From positions 1 to 64,000 of the forward strand of contig DXML01000016.1 in the NCBI GenBank assembly GCA_019414205.1: a DNA stretch of 64,000 bases. Direction: 5' to 3'. This document shows positions 8,361-15,374 of this stretch, in pieces (the stretch's first letter is position 1; every line of letters begins with the position of its first letter). The notes beneath the pieces were generated by a model. That model worked only from the letters and a program-made list of their open reading frames with translations. It was not told the DNA's origin and searched no databases. Both the position numbers and the translations under genes were made by a program. This stretch comes from Collinsella sp. (lineage in GTDB: Bacteria; Actinomycetota; Coriobacteriia; Coriobacteriales; Coriobacteriaceae).

Positions 8361-9257
8361 GTGACCGATTGGTCCCTGACCCTTTCCGCGCCGGCAAAGA
8401 TTAACCTCTACTTGGGGGTTCATACCGAGCGCGATGACCGCGGCTACCACAGGGTCGATTCCCTGATGGCAGCTGTCGGTCTTTCCGATACCGTGACGGT
8501 CACGCCGGCGCAGGCGCTGACCGTCCAAACGGTTCCGGCATCAGATTTTCCCATGCAAAAGAATACGGCGTATCGGGCTGCGGTTGCTATGGCCGAGCAT
8601 TATGGTCGCGAGGCAAGCATCTGCGTGACGATTGAGAAGCGCATTCCATTGTGCGCCGGCTTGGGCGGTCCCTCGACGGATGCGGCCGCGGTCATTGTCG
8701 CCTTGGCGGAGCTCTGGGGAATTGATCGCTCCGACCCCGCGCTCGACGACATTGCGCGGGGCATTGGTGCTGACGTCCCGTTCTTTTTGCACGCGAGCCC
8801 TTCGTTCTACGTAGGTGGGGGAGACGTGCTGGCAACTGAGTATCCCGTGCTGCCCGCAACACCCGTCGTGTTGGTCAAGCCGCGCGAGGCAAGCGTTTCG
8901 ACAATTGAAGCCTATCGACGTTTTGACGAGGCCCCGGTGCCTGCGGACAAGCCCGGCGCGATAGCTTCTGCCTTGCGTGCCGGTGATGCCGAGACGGCAT
9001 ATGCACTCATCCATAACAACCTGGGCGTCATTTCCGCACAGATGGAGCCGCAGATTCAAACGGTTCTCGATTGGCTGCGTAAACAGGACGGCACCGTTGC
9101 TGTAGATGTGTGCGGATCGGGTGCCTGCTCATTTGCCATTTGCGACACCGCCGCCACGGCCGAAAGGCTTGCCGACGCTGCCCTGCAAAACGGCTGGTGG
9201 TCCTGCGCGACGGAGCTCGTTTCCGACACGGTTCGCATTGAAGCGCCAAAGAAATAA
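8361..9257 (+). CDS. ispE: 4-diphosphocytidyl-2-C-methyl-D-erythritol kinase
   Basis: Fourth step of the MEP isoprenoid pathway: phosphorylates CDP-ME on the 2-hydroxyl with ATP. GTG start, 298 aa. GHMP-kinase marks are APAKINLYLGV near the N terminus and the glycine-rich ATP loop CAGLGGPSTDAA at 98-109, where the more usual form is GLGGGSSDAA; GPST keeps the turn but swaps one Gly-Ser for Pro-Ser. IGADVPFFL is the substrate motif. ispD and ispF are found at 23.8-25 kb, so three MEP genes lie in this window. Confidence 0.93.
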   Translation: MTDWSLTLSAPAKINLYLGVHTERDDRGYHRVDSLMAAVGLSDTVTVTPAQALTVQTVPASDFPMQKNTAYRAAVAMAEHYGREASICVTIEKRIPLCAGLGGPSTDAAAVIVALAELWGIDRSDPALDDIARGIGADVPFFLHASPSFYVGGGDVLATEYPVLPATPVVLVKPREASVSTIEAYRRFDEAPVPADKPGAIASALRAGDAETAYALIHNNLGVISAQMEPQIQTVLDWLRKQDGTVAVDVCGSGACSFAICDTAATAERLADAALQNGWWSCATELVSDTVRIEAPKK

Positions 9258-9306
9258 AAATTTCTCTAGCACGCGGCGAAAATCTTTGTTACTATAGTCG
9301 AGCTAA

Positions 9307-9383
9307 CGGGTTGTGGCTCAGTTTGGTAGAGCACTGCGTTCGGGACGCAGGGGTCGCTGGTTCAAATCCAGTCAACCCGACCA
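9307..9383 (+). tRNA. tRNA-Pro (anticodon CGG)
   Basis: Acceptor CGGGTTG / CAACCCG, anticodon loop TTCGGGA (anticodon CGG), T arm GGTTCAAATCC, discriminator A and encoded CCA; 77 nt. A TATAGT hexamer lies at 9293-9298. Confidence 0.95.
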
Positions 9384-9394
9384 GAGCATGAGGA

Positions 9395-9422
9395 GGGATC
9401 GCTTCTTGCGGTCCCTTTTTTT
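9395..9422 (+). terminator. Intrinsic terminator of tRNA-Pro
   Basis: Stem GGGATCGC / GCGGTCCC with loop TTCTT, followed by seven T residues. Confidence 0.85.
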
Positions 9423-9430
9423 AGCTATTG

Positions 9431-9459
9431 TTGTGATACCGCGACACCCGCGGTATACT
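9431..9459 (+). promoter_or_regulatory. Promoter of tatA
   Basis: TTGTGA (9431-9436), 17-base spacer, TATACT (9454-9459), 36 bases before the tatA start. Confidence 0.65.
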
Positions 9460-9495
9460 CATTCGAGCTTGTCTCGCTGTATTGTGGAGGTCTAC

Positions 9496-9771
9496 ATGTT
9501 TGGACTGAGGGCTCCTGAGCTCATCATCATTCTCGTTGTTGTCCTGATTATCTTCGGGCCCAAGAACCTGCCGAAGCTCGGCAAGTCCCTCGGCTCTACC
9601 GTCAAGAATATCCGCGAGGGTATGGAGGGCGACGATAAGGGCGAAACCAAGCAGGCCGAGGACGTTGTGGTCGAGGAGTCCAAGGAGGACAAGGAGATCG
9701 CAGAGCTCGAGGCCAAGCTCGCTGCTGCTAAGCAAAAGAAGGCAGAGGACAGCGACGCGGACGCAGAGTAG
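9496..9771 (+). CDS. tatA: Twin-arginine translocase subunit TatA/E
   Basis: Pore-forming subunit of the twin-arginine protein export system in the cytoplasmic membrane. The ATG at 9496 (GTGGAGG eight bases upstream) gives 91 aa: a short N-terminal membrane helix (about residues 7-21, [15 protein letters not shown]), the [14 protein letters not shown] hinge and amphipathic helix typical of TatA, then a charged Lys/Glu-rich tail. No tatB or tatC is present in the window. At least one possible client is: the ABC solute-binding lipoprotein at 39605-40585 has an SRRS signal. Monocistronic between its own promoter and terminator. Confidence 0.9.
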   Translation: MFGLRAPELIIILVVVLIIFGPKNLPKLGKSLGSTVKNIREGMEGDDKGETKQAEDVVVEESKEDKEIAELEAKLAAAKQKKAEDSDADAE

Positions 9772-9796
9772 TCCCATCCCTTTGGGGTGAGCACCT

Positions 9797-9829
9797 GACC
9801 GGCTTGCCCGCAGGCTAGCCGGTCTTTTT
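9797..9829 (+). terminator. Intrinsic terminator of tatA
   Basis: Stem GACCGGCT / AGCCGGTC around a 12-base loop, then TTTTTC. Confidence 0.85.
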
Positions 9830-9877
9830 CGTTTTGTTGACAGTTGATCGTTACATCATAGTTGGGGAGATATCCGT

Positions 9878-10348
9878 ATGGACGCAAGCCAGATCGTACT
9901 GACCGCTGAGGGCCGCCAGAAGCTCGTCGAGGAGCTCGCTTGGCGTGAGGGCGATTACGCCAAGGAGATCGTCGAGGACATCAAGGAAGCCCGCGCGTTC
10001 GGCGACCTTTCGGAGAACTCCGAGTACGACGCCGCCAAGGACAAGCAGGCCCAGAATGCTGCTCGCATTGCCGAGATTCAGGCCATCCTCGCCAACGCTC
10101 AGGTTGCTGCCACCACGGGCGATCTGACCGTCTCCATCGGTTCCACCGTTTCTCTGATCGATCCCAACGGTGAGGTCATGGAAGTCACGCTCGTCGGTAC
10201 CACCGAGACCAACTCGCTCGAGCACAAGATCTCCAACGAGTCTCCGGTCGGCCATGCCATCATCGGTCACGGCGAGGGCGACTCCGTCGAGGTCGTTACG
10301 CCTTCCGGCAAGACCCGCATCTACACCATCGCCAAGATCGCACGCTAG
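9878..10348 (+). CDS. greA: Transcription elongation factor GreA
   Basis: Binds the RNA polymerase secondary channel and stimulates cleavage of backtracked RNA. The 156-aa protein has the N-terminal coiled coil with the acidic tip FGDLSENSEYDAAK (D and E residues that hold the catalytic Mg), and a C-terminal FKBP-like domain ending GKTRIYTI. GGGGAG nine bases before the ATG. A TTGACA at 9837-9842 is a good -35 but lacks a clear -10. Confidence 0.95.
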   Translation: MDASQIVLTAEGRQKLVEELAWREGDYAKEIVEDIKEARAFGDLSENSEYDAAKDKQAQNAARIAEIQAILANAQVAATTGDLTVSIGSTVSLIDPNGEVMEVTLVGTTETNSLEHKISNESPVGHAIIGHGEGDSVEVVTPSGKTRIYTIAKIAR

Positions 10349-10376
10349 ACCACGGCCCCGCGTAAAGGTATGTTTT

Positions 10377-10410
10377 CGCTCCCTGGGACCGAATCCTGGG
10401 GAGCGTTTTA
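10377..10410 (+). terminator. Intrinsic terminator of greA
   Basis: CGCTCCC (10377-10383) pairs with GGGAGCG, followed by TTTTAG; it lies between greA and the lysS ribosome site. Confidence 0.75.
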
Positions 10411-10426
10411 GTTTGAGGAGCTAACT

Positions 10427-12391
10427 ATGGCAGAGAACCAGAACGCCGCCGAGCAGGCATCGACGCTCAACGACGAGCGCGCCACGCGCCTGGCCAAGCG
10501 CGCCGCCCTGTTCGAGGCGGGCCAGAACCCCTATCCCGAGCACTCCGAGATTGAGGACTACGTCGTCGACATCGAGACTAAGTACGCCGAGCTCCCCGAT
10601 GGCGAGGACACCGAGGACGTCGTGAAGATCGGCGGCCGTGTGGTCGCCAAGCGCGGTCAGGGCAAGATCATGTTCGTCGTCGTGCGCGACGCGACCGGCG
10701 AGATTCAGCTGTTCTGCCGCATCAACGATATGGACGAGGCCGCCTGGAATACGCTTAAGGCCCTCGACCTGGGCGATATCCTTGGCGTGACCGGCGTGGT
10801 CGTGCGCACCAAGCGTGGCCAGCTTTCCGTTGCCCCCAAGAGCGCGACGCTGCTGTCCAAGGCCGTTCGCCCGCTGCCCGAGAAGTTTCACGGTCTCTCC
10901 GACAAGGAGACCCGCTATCGTCAGCGCTATGTCGACCTGATCGCCAACGACGACGTTCGCGAGACCTTCCGCAAGCGCTCGCAGATCCTCTCCACGTTCC
11001 GCCGCTTTATGGAGTCTGATGGCTACATGGAGGTTGAGACTCCTATCCTTCAGACCATCCAGGGCGGAGCTACTGCCAAGCCGTTCATCACGCACTTCAA
11101 CGCGCTCGATCAGGAATGCTACCTGCGCATCGCCACCGAGCTGCACCTCAAGCGCTGCATCGTCGGCGGCTTTGAGCGCGTCTTCGAGATCGGCCGCATC
11201 TTCCGCAACGAGGGTATGGACCTCACCCACAACCCCGAGTTCACCACGATGGAGGCTTACCGCGCCTTCTCCGATCTCGAGGGCATGAAGGCGCTCGCCC
11301 AGGGTGTCATTAAGGCCGCTAACAAGGCTATCGGCAATCCCGAGGTTATTGAGTACCAGGGCCAGACCATCGACCTTTCCGGTGAGTGGGCAAGCCGTTC
11401 CATGACCGATATCGTCTCTGACGTGATTGGTAAGCAGGTCACCATCGACACGCCGGTTGAGGAGCTTGCTGCCGCCGCGCGCGAGAAGGGCCTGGAGATC
11501 AAGCCCGAGTGGACCGCCGGCAAGATCATCGCCGAGATCTATGACGAGCTGGGCGAGGACACCATCGTCAACCCCACCTTCGTGTGCGATTACCCCATCG
11601 AGGTTAGCCCGCTTGCCAAGCGCTTTGAGGATGACCCGCGCCTGACCCATCGCTTTGAGCTGGTCATCGCCGGCCACGAGTACGCGAACGCGTTCTCCGA
11701 ACTCAACGACCCGGTCGACCAGGCCGAGCGCTTCGCCGCCCAGATGGCCGAGAAGGCCGGCGGCGACGATGAGGCCATGGAGTACGACGAGGATTACGTG
11801 CGCGCCCTCGAGTACGGTATGCCTCCCGCGGGCGGCATCGGCATCGGTATCGACCGCGTGGTCATGCTGCTCACTAACCAGGCTTCCATTCGCGACGTGC
11901 TGCTGTTCCCGCACATGAAGCCCGAGAAGGGTTTCCAGTCCGGTGCCGCTGCTGCCAAGGCCGCCGAGGCCGGCAACGCCGCGAGCCCCTTCGTCAAGCC
12001 GCTTAAGCCCACGGTTGATTATTCCAAGATTGCCGTCGAGCCGCTGTTTGAGGAGTTCGTCGACTTTGATACCTTCTCCAAGAGCGACTTCCGCGCCGTG
12101 AAGGTCAAGGCATGCGAGGCCGTCAAGAAGTCCAAGAAGCTGCTGAACTTTACGCTCGATGACGGCACCGGCACCGACCGCACCATCCTCTCCGGCATTC
12201 ACGATTATTACGAGCCCGAGGACCTGGTCGGCAAGACCCTACTCGCCATCACCAACCTGCCTCCGCGCAAGATGATGGGCATCCCCAGCTGTGGCATGCT
12301 CATCAGTGCCATCCACGAGGAGGAGGGCGAGGAGCGTCTCAACCTGATCCAGCTCGACGATTCCATCCCTGCCGGCGCAAAGATGTACTAA
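10427..12391 (+). CDS. lysS: Lysyl-tRNA synthetase (class II) with C-terminal tRNA-binding domain
   Basis: Charges tRNA-Lys. The 654-aa protein is about 150 aa longer than an ordinary bacterial LysRS. Order: N-terminal OB anticodon-binding domain (about 60-180), class II catalytic core with motif 2 in RIFRNEGMDLTHNPEF and motif 3 in GIGIGIDRVVMLLT, an Ala-rich linker (about 505-530), then from about residue 540 an EMAP/Trbp111-type tRNA-binding domain (KSDFRAVKVKACEAVKKSKK, then the PRKMMGIPSCGM signature), normally found at the C terminus of MetRS or as free Trbp111. The extra domain is in frame with no sign of error. GAGGAG seven bases upstream of the ATG. Confidence 0.93.
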   Translation: MAENQNAAEQASTLNDERATRLAKRAALFEAGQNPYPEHSEIEDYVVDIETKYAELPDGEDTEDVVKIGGRVVAKRGQGKIMFVVVRDATGEIQLFCRINDMDEAAWNTLKALDLGDILGVTGVVVRTKRGQLSVAPKSATLLSKAVRPLPEKFHGLSDKETRYRQRYVDLIANDDVRETFRKRSQILSTFRRFMESDGYMEVETPILQTIQGGATAKPFITHFNALDQECYLRIATELHLKRCIVGGFERVFEIGRIFRNEGMDLTHNPEFTTMEAYRAFSDLEGMKALAQGVIKAANKAIGNPEVIEYQGQTIDLSGEWASRSMTDIVSDVIGKQVTIDTPVEELAAAAREKGLEIKPEWTAGKIIAEIYDELGEDTIVNPTFVCDYPIEVSPLAKRFEDDPRLTHRFELVIAGHEYANAFSELNDPVDQAERFAAQMAEKAGGDDEAMEYDEDYVRALEYGMPPAGGIGIGIDRVVMLLTNQASIRDVLLFPHMKPEKGFQSGAAAAKAAEAGNAASPFVKPLKPTVDYSKIAVEPLFEEFVDFDTFSKSDFRAVKVKACEAVKKSKKLLNFTLDDGTGTDRTILSGIHDYYEPEDLVGKTLLAITNLPPRKMMGIPSCGMLISAIHEEEGEERLNLIQLDDSIPAGAKMY

Positions 12392-12396
12392 TTGGT

Positions 12397-12420
12397 TCCG
12401 CCGTTCTACCGAACGGCGGA
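12397..12420. repeat. Perfect 10-bp hairpin with TACC loop after lysS
   Basis: TCCGCCGTTC (12397-12406), loop TACC, GAACGGCGGA (12411-12420), five bases after the lysS stop; no T-run. It has the same TACC loop and position as the hairpin after dtd. Confidence 0.6.
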
Positions 12421-12434
12421 CCGGCCGACGCTGC

Positions 12435-12533
12435 GCGGGCCGCATTTGGACAATCTGACGTTCAATTTCAAGGGCGCGACCAGAAGGTCAGCGCCCTTTC
12501 GTTTCACGTCACCTTGTCTCAAATGCGGCCCGC
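12435..12533. repeat. 99-nt nested inverted repeat (structured RNA or palindromic element)
   Basis: The outer arms GCGGGCCGCATTTG (12435-12448) and CAAATGCGGCCCGC (12520-12533) pair perfectly over 14 bp. Inside come GACA/TGTC, GACGT/ACGTC (12457-12461 with 12506-12510), and a terminal stem AAGGGCGC-GACC / GGTC-A-GCGCCCTT closed by an AGAA tetraloop at about 12481-12484. The inner stem is followed by TTTCGTTT and could terminate lysS. The rest of the lysS-exporter gap (12392-12711) holds only a weaker inverted repeat around 12574-12625 and no gene. Confidence 0.6.
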
Positions 12534-12711
12534 TCGCTGACGTTGCCAATACATCGGCGTTGCCTTGGCCGTCAATAGTCATTGGGGACGTTCTTAAACG
12601 ACTACCCAACGGCTATTGAGCACATGGCTCGCATGGCAGCCGTCTCTTTTATGTTTCCTTTAGCCGTCGCTGCCTAGGATGGGGGTTAGTCGGTAGGAAG
12701 GGAGCGTCTGT

Positions 12712-14280
12712 ATGGACGACGCGAGCGATCGTGCAATCGAAGAGGACATGCTCAATCAGTTCAACTATTTTGATGATGAGGACGAGGAGCCGATCGACCG
12801 TCGCGAGCCGGCATCGCTTGACTCATTTGACCTAGTGGGTGAAGGGGCTGATGAGGTTGAGAATGAATCGACGGAACCCCCACAGCCTTCGCGCCCCGAC
12901 CCGCTGCTTTCGAGAATCTCTTTGCACCACGGTGTCCGTGCCGGCGCGCTCCATATGAAAACTGACTGGCGCCAGATCGTGACGGCAGGCGATGAGCTTG
13001 CCGTCGATGCGCCACTTACCGACAAATCATCCATCATTTGTCGCACCGGTATGCTTATGCTCGCGAGCGGAACGGGTGCCTGGCGTGTACGCGATACCAT
13101 GAATCGCGTCGCCGCCGTACTCGGTGTCACCGTCCACGTTGACTTAAGTCTTCTGTCGTTTGAGTGCGCCTGCATCGAAGATGGCCACTGCTTTAACGAG
13201 GTTGTCAGCCTGCCCACAACGGGAGTCAATACCCATCGCATTTGGATGATGGAGAGCTTCCTAAAGGAAATCGAGACGTATGGGCGCCGGTTTACCGTGC
13301 ACGAATACCACGAGATGCTCAAGACCGTTGAGAGTTCAAAACCCGATTACTCTCCCTGGCAACAGGGCCTTGCGGCAGCTTGTGCTTGCGGCGCCTTCGT
13401 CTTTTTGCTCGGCGGCGGCCCTATCGAGATGGCCTGCGCATTCGTAGGCGCTGGTGTTGGCAACTTTGCTCGCTCTCATATTCTCAAGCAGGGTCTTGGC
13501 CAGTTTAGCGCGCTGACGATTGGCGTTGCGCTCGCTTGCGTTTCGTATCTGCTGGCATTGCTCGGCCTTGGCCAGGTCGTACCGGGGGCAATGTCGCACC
13601 AAGAAGGCTATATCGGCGCCATGCTCTTTGTGATTCCCGGCTTTCCCCTCATTACGGCAGGCCTCGACATCGCTAAGCTCGATATGCGAAGCGGCATTGA
13701 GCGTCTTTCGTATGCCGTGTCGATTATTGTGATGGCGACCCTTGTGGGCTGGATGGTTGCCGAGTGTGTGGGGCTGGCACCGGATGATTTTGCCCCGCTC
13801 GGCCTTTCGCCGCTTGCCCTTACGCTCCTGCGCGTGGTGATGAGCTTTGTTGGCGTATTCGGCTTCTCGGTGATGTTCAACAGCCCGGTAAAGATGGCCA
13901 CGGCAGCTGGGCTGATCGGCGCCGTGTCCAATACCTTGCGCCTTACGCTCGTCGATGCGCCGACGCTGTTTCCCTTTCTGGGCCTGAGCGTAGGTATGCC
14001 TCCCGAGGCGGCGGCGTTTATCGGCGCGCTGGTATCGGGCCTGCTCGCGAGCTTAGCCGAAATCAAGCTCACCTACCCACGTATCGCCCTCACGGTGCCA
14101 TCGATTGTCATTATGGTGCCGGGCTTGTATCTGTATCGCTCGATGTATTACATGTGCACCTTCGACACGGTCAATATGCTCGGCTGGTTTGTGCGCGCGG
14201 TGCTCATCGTGGCGTTTTTACCCGTTGGCCTGGGCGTGGCGCGTACGCTCACCGACCCTCGCTGGCGCCACACCAGCTAA
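12712..14280 (+). CDS. Threonine/serine exporter family protein (ThrE-like)
   Basis: Probable inner-membrane exporter of threonine/serine or a related small molecule. The 522-aa protein has an acidic, probably disordered N terminus (1-75), a soluble ThrE/DUF1212 domain (about 80-215, with the HHGVRAGALHMKTDW and HVDLSLLSFECAC stretches) and about ten hydrophobic helices (225-515) in two blocks, matching the fused ThrE arrangement in which both membrane halves are in one chain. GGAAGGGAG ribosome site ten bases upstream. Single gene; its TAA is followed at once by a hairpin and then a family B palindromic repeat. Substrate is family-level inference. Confidence 0.82.
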   Translation: MDDASDRAIEEDMLNQFNYFDDEDEEPIDRREPASLDSFDLVGEGADEVENESTEPPQPSRPDPLLSRISLHHGVRAGALHMKTDWRQIVTAGDELAVDAPLTDKSSIICRTGMLMLASGTGAWRVRDTMNRVAAVLGVTVHVDLSLLSFECACIEDGHCFNEVVSLPTTGVNTHRIWMMESFLKEIETYGRRFTVHEYHEMLKTVESSKPDYSPWQQGLAAACACGAFVFLLGGGPIEMACAFVGAGVGNFARSHILKQGLGQFSALTIGVALACVSYLLALLGLGQVVPGAMSHQEGYIGAMLFVIPGFPLITAGLDIAKLDMRSGIERLSYAVSIIVMATLVGWMVAECVGLAPDDFAPLGLSPLALTLLRVVMSFVGVFGFSVMFNSPVKMATAAGLIGAVSNTLRLTLVDAPTLFPFLGLSVGMPPEAAAFIGALVSGLLASLAEIKLTYPRIALTVPSIVIMVPGLYLYRSMYYMCTFDTVNMLGWFVRAVLIVAFLPVGLGVARTLTDPRWRHTS

Positions 14281-14313
14281 TTGGTGCAAGGAGGACAGGT
14301 TGCTTTGCACCAA
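14281..14313. repeat. Inverted repeat adjoining the exporter stop codon
   Basis: TTGGTGCAA (14281-14289) and TTGCACCAA (14305-14313), 9 bp perfect, starting at the base after the TAA stop. Possible transcript end; no T-run. Confidence 0.5.
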
Positions 14314-14316
14314 ATG

Positions 14317-14383
14317 AGTTGCGGTGAAATAGGGACTGAATTGCTGTTTAAAGGGTCAAAACAGTCCGTATTCCACCGCAACT
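14317..14383. repeat. Palindromic repeat, family B (copy 1)
   Basis: Arms AGTTGCGGTGAAATAGGGAC (from 14317) and the matching arm ending CCGCAACT at 14383 pair over about 22 bp with two mismatches. The second copy at 54572-54638 has the same arm sequence and the same ACTTAT...GGGG flank. Confidence 0.75.
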
Positions 14384-14498
14384 TATGGGGCCGGGGGATT
14401 ATTGGCGCCCTGCATCTTCATAAACTCAACGCTTACGAAGCACGTGCTTTTCGTGCTAGGCTGGTTCCACCACATAAGTAGTCGCAGACGCACGTACC

Positions 14499-14549
14499 AC
14501 GGGCGGGCGAGATGAAGTTCCAACAGCTCCATCTTGCCCGCCCGTTTTT
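14499..14549 (+). terminator. 16-bp hairpin terminator upstream of the DUF2798 gene
   Basis: ACGGGCGGGCGAGATG (14499-14514) pairs with CATCTTGCCCGCCCGT (14530-14545, one G.U), followed by TTTTTG. It lies 45 bases before the next ATG, so it either ends upstream transcripts or acts as an attenuator. A weak promoter (TTACGA at about 14432, TAGGCT at about 14456) would give a roughly 85-nt leader. Confidence 0.7.
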
Positions 14550-14593
14550 GCTGCGTGGTGCCGCGGCGTAACACAGAAAGGAATCTGCCCTTT

Positions 14594-15187
14594 ATGCCTA
14601 TCAACAAACGAGAGAGCCTGCTGTTCACCTTTATCATGTGCTTTTGCATGGTGCTCTGGATGAGCATCTACAACGTTGCCCTGCAGCATGGGGCCATCAA
14701 CGGCGAGGTTGTTGCCGCCGCGTGGCTCGGCTTCCCCGTTGCCTACGTCTTTGCCATGTGCTGCGACTGGTTTGTTGCCAGCCCGCTGGCCAAAGGCTTC
14801 GCCTTTAAGTATTTGGTCACGCCAGGCAAGAGCTCGCCGCTCGCTATGACGCTCGCCGTCAGCTCCTGCATGGTCGTTCCCATGGTCATCATCATGTCGC
14901 TCTACGGCGCGTGCGAAGGCCTGTTCCATATGCCCGGCGGCCCGCTTGCAAACCTGCAGATGCTGCCGATGATGTGGCTCATCAACATTCCGCGCAACTT
15001 TATCATGGCTCTTCCTTGGAACCTGCTGGTGGCCGGCCCGGTTGCTCGTTTTGTCTTCCGTCGCGCCTTCCCTATGGGCACGGTCTTTGCCGAGCCGCAC
15101 ATGGAGCTCGTGCACATGCCGGGTGCTCCCGCTGCCGATGCCGTCAATGACGTTGCCGAAGGTATTAACGTCGAGCCCGCCTGCTAG
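14594..15187 (+). CDS. DUF2798 family membrane protein
   Basis: Uncharacterised integral membrane protein, 197 aa with the ATG at 14594 (GAAAGGA 11 bases upstream). Four hydrophobic helices form two similar halves, each about 75 aa (LLFTFIMCFCMVLWMSIYN and SPLAMTLAVSSCMVVPMV), which is the repeated DUF2798 pattern. The frame is open upstream to 14534 but that stretch is the terminator hairpin. No function is established for the family; the neighbours do not suggest one. Confidence 0.7.
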   Translation: MPINKRESLLFTFIMCFCMVLWMSIYNVALQHGAINGEVVAAAWLGFPVAYVFAMCCDWFVASPLAKGFAFKYLVTPGKSSPLAMTLAVSSCMVVPMVIIMSLYGACEGLFHMPGGPLANLQMLPMMWLINIPRNFIMALPWNLLVAGPVARFVFRRAFPMGTVFAEPHMELVHMPGAPAADAVNDVAEGINVEPAC

Positions 15188-15286
15188 ACGGCAGCGCAAA
15201 ACCAAACCGTCAAGCGGACCAGAGCGATTCCTTTTTTGTAGACGTTGTCGCGCGGCTACGGGTGGGAAAGGTCCCAACGGTTAACA

Positions 15287-15338
15287 TATACTCCATATGG
15301 GTAAAGAGACCAAAGCGCTGCCGCGGGGCGGCGCTTTG
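15287..15338 (+). promoter_or_regulatory. -10 box and leader hairpin of clpC
   Basis: TATACT at 15287-15292 lacks a clear -35. Just downstream, CAAAGCGC-t-GCC (15311-15322) pairs with GGC-g-GCGCTTTG (15327-15338), loop GCGG; a stable leader hairpin 36 bases before the clpC ATG. I did not find a CtsR-type tandem heptad. Confidence 0.45.
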
Positions 15339-15374
15339 CGTTTGAAAAAACTAGCTCGTCTAAGAGGAACTAGC

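Noticed and set aside
10348..10427. T-box leaders before lysS, cysS and asnS
   Set aside because: Leaders are short or intragenic, with no T-box sequence or antiterminator fold.
10421..12202. 593-codon minus-strand frame opposite lysS
   Set aside because: Mirror of lysS codon bias; the plus strand encodes a full synthetase.
12392..12619. Small ORFs in the lysS-exporter gap
   Set aside because: They traverse perfect inverted repeats on both strands and have no ribosome site.
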